DNA of 7,494 nucleotides from Verrucomicrobiota bacterium (GTDB taxonomy: Bacteria; Verrucomicrobiota; Verrucomicrobiia; Limisphaerales; JAEYXS01): contig JAJNBN010000307.1 in NCBI GenBank assembly GCA_021156225.1, positions 1 to 7,494 on the forward strand, read 5' to 3'. This document shows, one piece after another, positions 1-6,204 of the stretch. The notes beneath the pieces were generated by a model that worked only from the letters and a program-made list of their open reading frames with translations, did no database searches and was not told the DNA's origin. Made by a program: the position numbers and the translations under genes. Each line of letters begins with the position of its first letter. Position 1 is the first letter of the stretch.

Positions 1-601
1 TCGTGTAGCCGGTGGGCAGAGGGTCCGCCGGATTCCACGTATTTTCCGTGGAGGTCGTAGACGTGGCGTTGCCGAAATTCCAGGTCAAACCGAGAGCGGT
101 TTGGGCGCTGGGAGACGGTGGCCACGGAACATTTGAAAAGGTGAGCGCATTAACACCTTGGACGTAACGCGGCATGGCGTAGGACCGTTTGTTGCGGACG
201 CCAGTATACCAAGCCGGCGGCGGCACTTTGTCCTGCGGACACGCTAATACTTTAACCTTGGCGTTCCCGGTGTAGGGGCCAGCCCATTTATCGTTCTCGC
301 TGAGAGTGCCGCCGAGATAGCCATTCATCAAATCGTCCCACGTCATTTCCGAGCCATACTTGAAGCGGAGCTTGGCGTAGGGGAGTTTCTCCGAGTTATC
401 GCTCACATACATGGCGTTGGCCGTGCCCATCTGTTTCAGATTGTTTAAGCACTGGGTGGCGATCGCCTTGGATTTTGCCTTTGCCAAGGCGGGCAGAAGC
501 ATGCCTGCCAAAATGGCAATAATGGCGATGACCACCAAGAGTTCAATCAGGGTGAATCCACGCCATGGTTGGCGGGAACGAGGATACGACAGGTACTTCA
601 T
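1..601 (-). CDS. Prepilin-like / type II secretion pseudopilin-like protein, 3' end outside window
   Basis: The reading frame is open from an ATG at 601 to the left edge, giving the first 200 residues with no stop. The N-terminus is a type IV pilin-like signal: a 15-residue basic leader ending in Gly15, then Phe16-Thr-Leu-Ile-Glu20 and a hydrophobic helix (about residues 16-38), followed by LPALAKAK. Prepilin peptidase should cut between Gly15 and Phe16 and methylate the new N-terminus; Glu20 is the conserved Glu5 of the mature protein. The region after the helix (CLNNLKQMGTANAMYVSDN, later RSYAMPRYVQG) matches the H-X9-DG/DUF1559-like pseudopilin paralogues that are abundant in Verrucomicrobiota and Planctomycetes, where substrates are mostly unknown. 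It would sit in the inner membrane or in a pseudopilus. It follows the glycan operon in the same direction after a 278-nt spacer and probably has its own promoter. No Shine-Dalgarno precedes the ATG. Family is clear; specific role unknown. Confidence 0.9.
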   Translation of the reverse strand, partial: MKYLSYPRSRQPWRGFTLIELLVVIAIIAILAGMLLPALAKAKSKAIATQCLNNLKQMGTANAMYVSDNSEKLPYAKLRFKYGSEMTWDDLMNGYLGGTLSENDKWAGPYTGNAKVKVLACPQDKVPPPAWYTGVRNKRSYAMPRYVQGVNALTFSNVPWPPSPSAQTALGLTWNFGNATSTTSTENTWNPADPLPTGYT

Positions 602-630
602 ACGACTTGTTACGACTTTAGTTTACGACT
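585..630 (-). repeat. Short direct repeats AGTCGTA at the prepilin start codon
   Basis: On the minus strand the heptamer AGTCGTA occurs three times, at 630-624, 617-611 and 607-601; the last copy contributes the A of the ATG. A fourth partial copy (GTCGTA, 590-585) lies inside the first codons of the gene. Copy-to-copy spacing is 13, 10 and 16 nt. They occupy the place where a ribosome binding site would be expected and none is seen. They could be binding sites for a regulator or a translation-initiation element, or chance; the sequence cannot decide. Confidence 0.5.
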
Positions 631-632
631 GC

Positions 633-676
633 TGACCGGATAGCACCTGCCAGCTTCTTTACGTCTTATCCGGTCA
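633..676. repeat. Perfect 10-bp inverted repeat upstream of the prepilin gene
   Basis: TGACCGGATA at 633-642 is the exact reverse complement of TATCCGGTCA at 667-676, with a 24-nt loop and a possible G-U pair extending the inner end (643/666). It begins 32 nt before the prepilin ATG. The loop is long and no T-run follows on either strand, so it does not look like an intrinsic terminator. It may be a split operator or an mRNA hairpin in the 5' leader. Confidence 0.6.
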
Positions 677-724
677 CCGCTTCAGTAGCGGAAGCAACGT
701 GCCAAAACTACGGCATTTCGCTTC
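677..724. repeat. Two further adjoining hairpins in the spacer
   Basis: Directly beside the 10-bp repeat is a small hairpin, CCGCT (677-681) / AGCGG (687-691), with a 5-nt loop. Next is an imperfect hairpin with arms 691-703 and 712-724, in which 11 of 13 positions pair (counting one G-T) around an 8-nt loop. Neither is followed by a T-run in the minus direction. They may help end the polysaccharide transcript or belong to the prepilin control region. Confidence 0.4.
689..704 (-). promoter_or_regulatory. Possible sigma-54 (RpoN) type promoter for the prepilin gene
   Basis: Reading the minus strand from 704 gives TGGCACG, then TTGC, then TTCCG. The first block is a full match to the -24 element of the sigma-54 consensus (TGGCACG-N4-TTGCW). 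The -12 block has TT and the last C, but C replaces the G of the normally conserved GC. The predicted transcript start near 678 would give a leader of roughly 77 nt that begins with the 10-bp inverted repeat. Sigma-54 control of pilin genes is known in Pseudomonas, Geobacter and Myxococcus. The -12 mismatch makes this tentative. Confidence 0.3.
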
Positions 725-879
725 TGATACGGCGTTAAGTTTGCAATTTGCTCACAAACAATAACTTGCGATGGTTCGGATATATAAACATGGAACGTGC
801 CTGCCGGTTTATCAAGCGGAAGATCAAGAAATCTGTACGCCTACGTAGTATGTTCGTAAATCCTTCCCCAGAAAGCGGA

Positions 880-1632
880 CTATTTGAAGGTCAATTCGCG
901 AAGGATCTGATACTTGCGATGAACTTCGCGCGCACAATAGTTGGCGATCTGCCAGCCTTGGGGGCCATCGAGGAAACCCCGGCGTAACACATAGCCGCGC
1001 AACCAACGAAAGGCCGCGTGGCTATAGGGTGAAAGCATGTTCGCCTGACGACCGGCCTCGAACTGGGTCTCGGCCCAGAGCCGGGCGTATTTCTCGCACC
1101 GTTGCCAATGGTCTTCGGCATTTTTGAAGGAGTAATGATGGAGGTCACCCTTGAGCGGCAGGACGCTGCCTTCCAGTTCCAGCCGTTCATGCACGCGGCC
1201 CCCGGCGAACCGGGCACGATTGCGGCGGAACAGGCGCGTGAGCCGGTCAGGATACCAATCGCCATGGCGGATCCACTTGCCGTCGTAGAGCACACAGCGG
1301 GGCACGCTGTAACCGCTGATGTCGGTGGCGATGTCCATGCGCTTAAGGGCGAGCACTTCTTCGCGCAAGCGCGGGGATAGCTCCTCATCGGCATCGATAC
1401 TGAAGACCCATTCGTTCTGCGCGAGGGAAAGCACGACGTTCTTCTGGCCCACGTAGCCAAGCCAGTCCTGATGCTGCCAGCGGGCATTGAATTCACGGGC
1501 GATTTTTTCAGTGCCATCTTTGCTGCCGGAATCGACGATGACGATCTCATCCGCCAGGTCCGCGCAACTCTTGAGGCAGCGGGCCAGGTTTTCCTGCTCA
1601 TTGAGCGTGATGAGGCAGAACGAGATCTTCAT
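880..1632 (-). CDS. Family 2 glycosyltransferase, WaaE/KdtX/LgtF-like
   Basis: A 250-residue GT-A glycosyltransferase resembling the LPS core beta-1,4-glucosyltransferases WaaE and LgtF, which add a glucose to the inner-core heptose. It opens with MKISFCLITLNEQENLARCL. It carries DEIVIVDSGSKDGT (residues 28-41) for nucleotide-sugar binding, DWLGYVGQKN (56-65), and the metal-binding DADEE at 80-84. The acceptor-side block HGDWYPDRLTRLFRR (123-137) is typical of this subfamily. There is no signal peptide or clear membrane helix, so it should act on the cytoplasmic face of the inner membrane. The ATG at 1632 overlaps the stop of the preceding gene as ATGA. An in-frame extension upstream exists but would lie wholly inside that gene and precede the family's natural start. 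It is the last gene of the operon. Donor and acceptor are not predictable from sequence alone. Confidence 0.92.
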   Translation of the reverse strand: MKISFCLITLNEQENLARCLKSCADLADEIVIVDSGSKDGTEKIAREFNARWQHQDWLGYVGQKNVVLSLAQNEWVFSIDADEELSPRLREEVLALKRMDIATDISGYSVPRCVLYDGKWIRHGDWYPDRLTRLFRRNRARFAGGRVHERLELEGSVLPLKGDLHHYSFKNAEDHWQRCEKYARLWAETQFEAGRQANMLSPYSHAAFRWLRGYVLRRGFLDGPQGWQIANYCAREVHRKYQILRELTFK

Positions 1633-2819
1633 TTCTGTTTGTCCGCGATCGTACGTTCGAGGATCGTCATTGTTTCCGCCACATTCCGTTCGAGCGACAG
1701 TTGCGTGAGATTCGTCGCCGGCAGATGGTGATGGCGGACGGACATCCAATAAAGCGTTTCCAGCAACGCGGCGGAGATGTCATCGGGCCGCTGGATCACG
1801 CTGCCGTTCACCCGTGGCTCGATGAGTTCGGCCGCGCCATTGCAGGCGGTGGTGATGACCGGCAGACCGGAGGCGAGGGCTTCGCAGACGACGTTGGAGG
1901 AAGGCTCGTAGATGGGCAGAAACAGAAAGAGATCCGCGGCGGCATAGGCGCTCTCCACGTCCTGACGGGGACCGGCAAAGACCACGTTATCCAAAGTGCC
2001 GGAGGGGCGGTTAACTTTGCCGATGACGAGCGTTTTGAGCGGACGGGTCGGAACGAGTTCCGGGCGGAGATCCAGTTGCCAATCACAGCCATGCAGCCGT
2101 TCTGAGGTCAGGTGTTCGGCGGGCATTTCGGAGAGAGACTGCCGCACTTCCTCCACCGCCGCAGTAGTGCGGAGAACCTGCCTCAAACCTTTGCGCTCCT
2201 GCCCCGAGCCGACAAAGAGACAGACAAAATCGTTTTTACCCAGGCCGAAGAGCTGCCGGGCCTCGGCGCGGCGGGTGCTTTGAAAGCGCTCCACGTCGAT
2301 GCCGTTACGCACCAGATGGATGCGGGCGGCGGGGTAGGGAAAGTTTAAGAGAATCTCGCGCTCCACCATGTTGGAGTTCACGATGATACGCCCGGTGTTC
2401 GCCGGGTTCAGTGTGCGCGCCTCCAGCTCCAGCATGTTGCGGTGAAACGCGCCCATGCCGATGAAGGGGCGCTTCCACCAAGGAGCGTACTTGCGCCGGG
2501 CGGCGAGCCATTCGCGATGCAATCCATCGCCCGCACGATAGACGTCCTGTTTCAGGGTGCGTTCGAGACTGAAGACGCAATCGAATTTGGAAGCGGCCAG
2601 CATCTCATCCACGCGCCGGGCGAAGTTGAGGGGCCGGTTGGCACGGGAGCCGTTGACCTCCACGGTTTGAAATTGCACGCCTTTGGGCGGGTGTTCCCAA
2701 GCTTCGGCGAACAGGTGTACTTCATGCCCTCCACCCACGAGGGCTTCCAGCAGCCGCTGCAGATACAACTCCGCGCCGCCGGTGGCAGCAAAGCGGCGGC
2801 GAATAAGCGCCAGTTTCAT
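1629..2819 (-). CDS. Family 4 glycosyltransferase, WaaG-like
   Basis: A 396-residue GT-B retaining glycosyltransferase. The N-terminal acceptor domain has the TGGAE loop (residues 13-17) and a segment, SLERTLKQDVYRAGDGLHREWL (84-105, shown here only by its ends and core), whose layout resembles the corresponding part of E. coli WaaG, the LPS core glucosyltransferase I. The donor domain has IIVNSNMVEREI (145-156), GSGQERKG (204-211, Arg209/Lys210 for phosphate contacts) and an EX7E motif with Glu305 and Glu313, followed by ASGLPVITT. Between RKG and the LVIGK strand there are about 30 more residues than in WaaG (around 226-262). The ATG at 2819 overlaps the flippase stop as ATGA; the longer frame reaching further upstream would be an out-of-frame reading of the flippase gene. 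It probably adds a hexose to a core-like or lipid-linked glycan; the sugar is unknown. Confidence 0.9.
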   Translation of the reverse strand: MKLALIRRRFAATGGAELYLQRLLEALVGGGHEVHLFAEAWEHPPKGVQFQTVEVNGSRANRPLNFARRVDEMLAASKFDCVFSLERTLKQDVYRAGDGLHREWLAARRKYAPWWKRPFIGMGAFHRNMLELEARTLNPANTGRIIVNSNMVEREILLNFPYPAARIHLVRNGIDVERFQSTRRAEARQLFGLGKNDFVCLFVGSGQERKGLRQVLRTTAAVEEVRQSLSEMPAEHLTSERLHGCDWQLDLRPELVPTRPLKTLVIGKVNRPSGTLDNVVFAGPRQDVESAYAAADLFLFLPIYEPSSNVVCEALASGLPVITTACNGAAELIEPRVNGSVIQRPDDISAALLETLYWMSVRHHHLPATNLTQLSLERNVAETMTILERTIADKQK

Positions 2820-4114
2820 GATGTGGCCGGCAAAACGACCGGTTGATCCTTGCGGCCCCAGGCAAACCAGAGCGCGATGATCAAGGCCGCACCATTGAAC
2901 GCGGTCATGGTGCGGATAATGATACGATAAGCTTCGAAAGAGTCCAACTGCGGCAGCCAAGGGCGCAACTGGATCATGGTGAACACATAGCCGCCGGCCA
3001 AAAGCATCAGGCAGGGGATGAAGGCGTAACGTTTGCCGGCGATCAAACCGCCGACCACGACGTTGGCCATGGTGAGGAGGAGCATGCACCAGGCGAAGCC
3101 CGCCACCAGAGGTGCGGCCTGCCACATTTCCGGGCTCTTGAAATAAAGCACGCGCAACGGCAACCACGGCAGCAAGGTGCTGGCGACAGCGGCCAACCCG
3201 CCCATGATGGCCGTGGAAATCAAAGTCAGTTTCAAAGCGTCAGATTTTTCCGCCTTGGCGGCGCTTTGGACGATCTTGGGGAACATTACCATGGCCAGAG
3301 GTGCGGTGAATTGGAACAGAGCGAAGCCGATGTTCTGCCCGGCCATGTAAAGCTTCCGCTCGCCTGCTTCAAAAGTCGCCTGGATGAAGGGGACATCGAA
3401 AGAGGAAAGGAGAAGCACCGCGCCAGTGCCGCCCATCAAAGGCAATAACTGCAGCAGCCAGTCGCGCATTGGAAATTTTTCACCCGGTCCGCGGATGACA
3501 TCCCGTATCCAGTAGAGGCCAAAGACCAAGGCAAGACCTTGCCCGATGACAGCCGCCAGCATGGCTCCGGCCGATTGGCCACGAAACATCAACACGATGG
3601 CCATCAATGCGGCGATCCGGACAAAGCCATCCAAGATCATGGTCCAGCCCAGACCGAAAAAATTCTGTTTCCCTTGCAAGATGCCGCGCGCCATCACCAG
3701 CCAAAGCTGGCTGAGTACCAGCCCGATGCTGAAGTAAAGGGTCCAAGGATTGGTGATGGTGAAAGTGGTGATGATGCCGGTCTGCTTCAGCAAAATGACG
3801 GCGAAGACCAGCCCCCAGATCACGAAAATGGCCAAGGCAAAGGCGCGGGTGGCCGAACGCAACTGGCGTTCTTTTTGCTCTGTGATCGCGGCGGCAGCCT
3901 GTTGCGCAAAGATGGTCTGCAAGGCAGCCGCCGGAATGGCGATGAGCAGTTGCAGCTTCAGCATCGCGGCGAAGACCTCGTATTCCTCCTCCAAGAGTCG
4001 GGGTGGAGCGGTGACGCTGTGCACCAGCATCATGCAGCCGCCCATTAGCACGGTGGCGATGACCATCCAGCCGCTCTGGCGGAAGAAGGAGGCTTTGGAT
4101 TCAGCAGCACTCAT
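2816..4114 (-). CDS. Wzx-like polysaccharide flippase (MOP/PST superfamily)
   Basis: A 432-residue, strongly hydrophobic protein with about 12 predicted membrane helices, at roughly 16-34, 52-72, 92-110, 122-141, 157-176, 183-203, 219-238, 257-276, 296-323, 334-356, 363-381 and 397-419. The stretch RGILQGKQNFFGLGW (143-157) matches the short conserved loop G-x-LQG-x-x-x-F in polysaccharide exporters of the MOP superfamily. Such proteins move undecaprenyl-linked oligosaccharides from the cytoplasmic to the periplasmic face of the inner membrane. Size is within the usual 400-500 residue range and the neighbours are glycosyltransferases, which supports Wzx over a drug/MATE exporter. Both ends overlap neighbours by 4 nt (ATGA), so its translation is probably coupled to the genes on either side. 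The transported glycan cannot be named. Confidence 0.88.
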   Translation of the reverse strand: MSAAESKASFFRQSGWMVIATVLMGGCMMLVHSVTAPPRLLEEEYEVFAAMLKLQLLIAIPAAALQTIFAQQAAAAITEQKERQLRSATRAFALAIFVIWGLVFAVILLKQTGIITTFTITNPWTLYFSIGLVLSQLWLVMARGILQGKQNFFGLGWTMILDGFVRIAALMAIVLMFRGQSAGAMLAAVIGQGLALVFGLYWIRDVIRGPGEKFPMRDWLLQLLPLMGGTGAVLLLSSFDVPFIQATFEAGERKLYMAGQNIGFALFQFTAPLAMVMFPKIVQSAAKAEKSDALKLTLISTAIMGGLAAVASTLLPWLPLRVLYFKSPEMWQAAPLVAGFAWCMLLLTMANVVVGGLIAGKRYAFIPCLMLLAGGYVFTMIQLRPWLPQLDSFEAYRIIIRTMTAFNGAALIIALWFAWGRKDQPVVLPATS

Positions 4115-5064
4115 GCGGGCGAGATTCTTTCCAATACGACTTCAACCGCCGCCTGCTCGGCCTTGGTCTTCAGGCGGGTGAGCCACCCCTTCCAGAAACC
4201 GAAGCCATAACATATGTGCGACAACATGATCAACGGTGCCACGGGCCAGAAAAACTCCAGGCCGCGCGGCAGGGTCATAGTCTGCCCGAACACCGCGACA
4301 AAGTAAGCAAATAACGGCCACCAGAGCAGCTTGGGCAGAAAGGGCAGGGCGAGCAGGTACAGGCAGAACAGCGGAGGAACGAAATTCGGGGCACTGCCGA
4401 AGGTGGGATTCACGCGGAATTGCTCGGCGCGACCACGGCCATACGTCATCAGCATCTTGGCAAAGGACTTAAGATCACGACGGGGACGGCGCTCGACGAG
4501 GAACGCGGGGTCATAGAGCAAAGTAAACCCCTGCTTAATCAGGGTGTCCATCAGCGCGTTTTCTTCGTTGGGATACAGCGCTTCGTTGAAGCCACCGGCG
4601 GCGAGGAATTCCTGCTTCCGCATCATCATGTTGCAGAGGATGAGTTCCTTTTCCGAGCTGGCACGAAGCTGGCCGATGGGGGTATAGCGTGCTCGACTGG
4701 GACCGAAGGCGAGGAAGCTGGCCATCACTTGTGCGAAGGCTTGCTCTATTTCCGGCGCATCCTTCGGACAGACGTTGGGACCACCGAGCAAAGCAGCTTT
4801 CGGATGTTTTAGGAAATGTTGCACGCCACGCTTCAGGTTGTCGGTGGGGGCGATGGCGTCGTCATCGAGGAAGTAGATGAGTTCGCCTTGGGCTTCTTTC
4901 ACGGCGCGATTGCGCTGGATGGCGGGCTGACGGCCACGGGCGACGATGATTTCCAGCCGGTCCTTGGGGTAATCGAACTTCTGCGCGGCCTGAATGGACG
5001 GCACCTCGCTATCGCCCGGACGGGCGGCAACGACGACGGTGACCATCGGCAGAACCTCGCTCAT
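4111..5064 (-). CDS. Family 2 glycosyltransferase with C-terminal membrane segments (ExoA-like)
   Basis: A 317-residue membrane-associated GT-A enzyme. Residues 6-120 form the donor-binding domain: VTVVVAARPGD at 8-18, QRNRAVKEAQGELIYFLDDD at 50-69 with Asp67-69 as the metal site, then GGFNEALYPNEEN at 157-169 as the likely acceptor/base region, and YGRGRAEQ at 208-215, as in ExoA-type succinoglycan transferases. Two or three hydrophobic segments (about 229-262 and 271-292) should anchor it in the inner membrane. The common DxSxDxT block after the second strand is absent; a short ARGRQPAIQRN stretch takes its place. I chose the ATG at 5064 because it overlaps the preceding gene's stop as ATGA and leads directly into the first beta-strand; an upstream GTG at 5130 would overlap the M20 coding sequence by 70 nt and add residues with no family likeness. 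Sugar specificity unknown. Confidence 0.87.
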   Translation of the reverse strand: MSEVLPMVTVVVAARPGDSEVPSIQAAQKFDYPKDRLEIIVARGRQPAIQRNRAVKEAQGELIYFLDDDAIAPTDNLKRGVQHFLKHPKAALLGGPNVCPKDAPEIEQAFAQVMASFLAFGPSRARYTPIGQLRASSEKELILCNMMMRKQEFLAAGGFNEALYPNEENALMDTLIKQGFTLLYDPAFLVERRPRRDLKSFAKMLMTYGRGRAEQFRVNPTFGSAPNFVPPLFCLYLLALPFLPKLLWWPLFAYFVAVFGQTMTLPRGLEFFWPVAPLIMLSHICYGFGFWKGWLTRLKTKAEQAAVEVVLERISPA

Positions 5065-6198
5065 GGCAGGGATTGCAGGAAACGCGTAAGCATCGCCGTG
5101 CCGCGTTCCAACGACGACAGGGAAATCCACTCATCGCCCGTGTGCGCCTGAGCGATGTCACCGGGGCCGAACACGACACTGGGAATGCCGCCTTGTGCGA
5201 GTACGGCGGCATCGCAGAAATAATCTACGCCGATGGGTTTCGTCTGGCGATTCAACTGCATTAACTGCTGCCTGCACGAGCGGCAGTTTGTGATTGGTCT
5301 CCAAGGCGAGGCAAGGGACGCCTTTGCCCTTGGCCAGCTTCACTTTCACACCGTGTTGTTTGAAGAAGGCGGCGAGTTCGCGGCGCACGCTGGATTCGGT
5401 TTCACCGGGCAAGGTGCGTCGGTCGATGGAAATGGTGCAGTGCGCGGGGACGATGTTTGATTGGAAGCCGCCTTGAATGGTGCCGACGTTCACGGTGCCG
5501 TGGCCAAGCAGCGGGTTCTTCCGTTTCTTGAGGCTTTGGGCGTATTTCGTCTCGAGCAAGTCCACGACTTTCGCCATGCGATGGATGGCGTTATCACCGA
5601 GTTCGGGACGAGCGCCGTGGGCGGCTTTGCCGGTGGTCTCGAGCCACAGCCAGACATCGCCTTTATGCGCAGTGATGACTTTTAATTGCGTAGGCTCCCC
5701 GACAATCGCGAGATCGGCTTCGAAGCCGGAAGCGGCGACGGCGCGGGAGCCGCTCTGCTGCACTTCCTCATCAATGAGGCCGATGAAAATGATTTCGGTT
5801 TCCTGCGGGCGTTGGGCACTGCGCGCGGTGTCCATCACGGCGGTGAGCATGGCGGCGACACAGCCTTTGGTATCGCACGCACCGCGACCATAGAGGCGGC
5901 CGTTGCGGATCTCGGGGTTGAGCAACTTGTCGAGATTGTCACCGCCCACGGTGTCCATGTGCGGGGCGAGGACGATGCGGCGTTTCACGGGACCAGAGGG
6001 CGTGAGGCGGGCGAAGATATTGGAGCGGCCCAGAAACACTTCACGCGTTTCCACGGAGAGCCCAGCCTTCGCCGCGGTCGCGATGAGGAAATCCGCGACA
6101 CGATGTTCGCCCGCGCGGACATCGCCCGCAGGGAGGAACACCGGGTTGACGCTCGGGAGCGCCACCAAGTCACGCAGCAGTTGAACGACTGGGGTCAT
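5061..6198 (-). pseudogene. M20-family metallo-deacylase (ArgE/DapE-like), broken by a one-base frameshift
   Basis: The first frame runs from the ATG at 6198 to a stop at 5158. It carries HMDTV (His80, Asp82), GRGACDTKG (Asp109), DEE (general base Glu144, ligand Glu145), VGEPT (Glu168) and GKAAHG (His195) of the di-zinc M20 family. Near residue 315 the family likeness jumps to another frame, which supplies the C-terminus (VDYFCDAAVLA, SVVFGPGDIAQAHTGDEW) with the last metal-binding His and stops at 5061. One extra base in 5250-5268 accounts for this; without it the product is 378 residues, normal for ArgE/DapE. It starts 6 nt after the epimerase gene, and its corrected stop forms ATGA with the next gene. 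Family members remove acyl groups from amino acids (N-acetylornithine, succinyl-diaminopimelate). Whether this one serves arginine synthesis or modifies a sugar or amino acid on the glycan is unknown. If the shift is real the enzyme lacks a metal ligand; a sequencing error is quite possible. Confidence 0.85.
5250..5268 (-). repeat. Imperfect 9/10-nt tandem repeat carrying the frameshift base
   Basis: On the minus strand GCAGTTAAT (5268-5260) is followed at once by GCAGTTGAAT (5259-5250). The second unit is identical apart from one extra G, read as C at 5253 on the plus strand. Dropping that G turns the second unit into a perfect copy and joins the two halves of the M20 reading frame. Tandem repeats like this are prone to replication slippage and also to sequencing or assembly errors. 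Confidence 0.7.
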
Positions 6199-6204
6199 GA
6201 AATT

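Noticed and set aside
633..724. Intrinsic terminator of the polysaccharide operon
   Set aside because: Stems are present but the main loop is 24 nt and no T-run follows in the minus direction.
841..848. Palindrome CTACGTAG after the last operon gene
   Set aside because: An 8-bp palindrome without a loop, T-run or repetition elsewhere is within chance expectation.
748..987. 79-codon plus-strand frame partly in the spacer
   Set aside because: It has no ribosome binding site, its second half is antisense to the WaaE-like gene, and it shows no recognisable motif.
1633..1749. 39-codon N-terminal extension of the WaaE-like gene
   Set aside because: It lies wholly inside the preceding transferase gene and precedes the typical family start MKISFCLITLN.
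2820..3167. 116-codon N-terminal extension of the WaaG-like gene
   Set aside because: It is an out-of-frame reading of the flippase gene; the natural GT-B N-terminus begins at the ATG at 2819, which forms ATGA with the flippase stop.
2843..4181. Plus-strand frames opposite the flippase gene (2843-3448, 3539-4048, 3750-4181)
   Set aside because: They have low-complexity, His/Gln/Asp- or Met-rich translations typical of antisense readings of a hydrophobic membrane protein.
5250..5268. Programmed ribosomal frameshift in the M20 gene
   Set aside because: No slippery heptamer, rare-codon stall site or stimulatory structure is evident, and M20 enzymes are not known to use recoding; mutation or read error is simpler.
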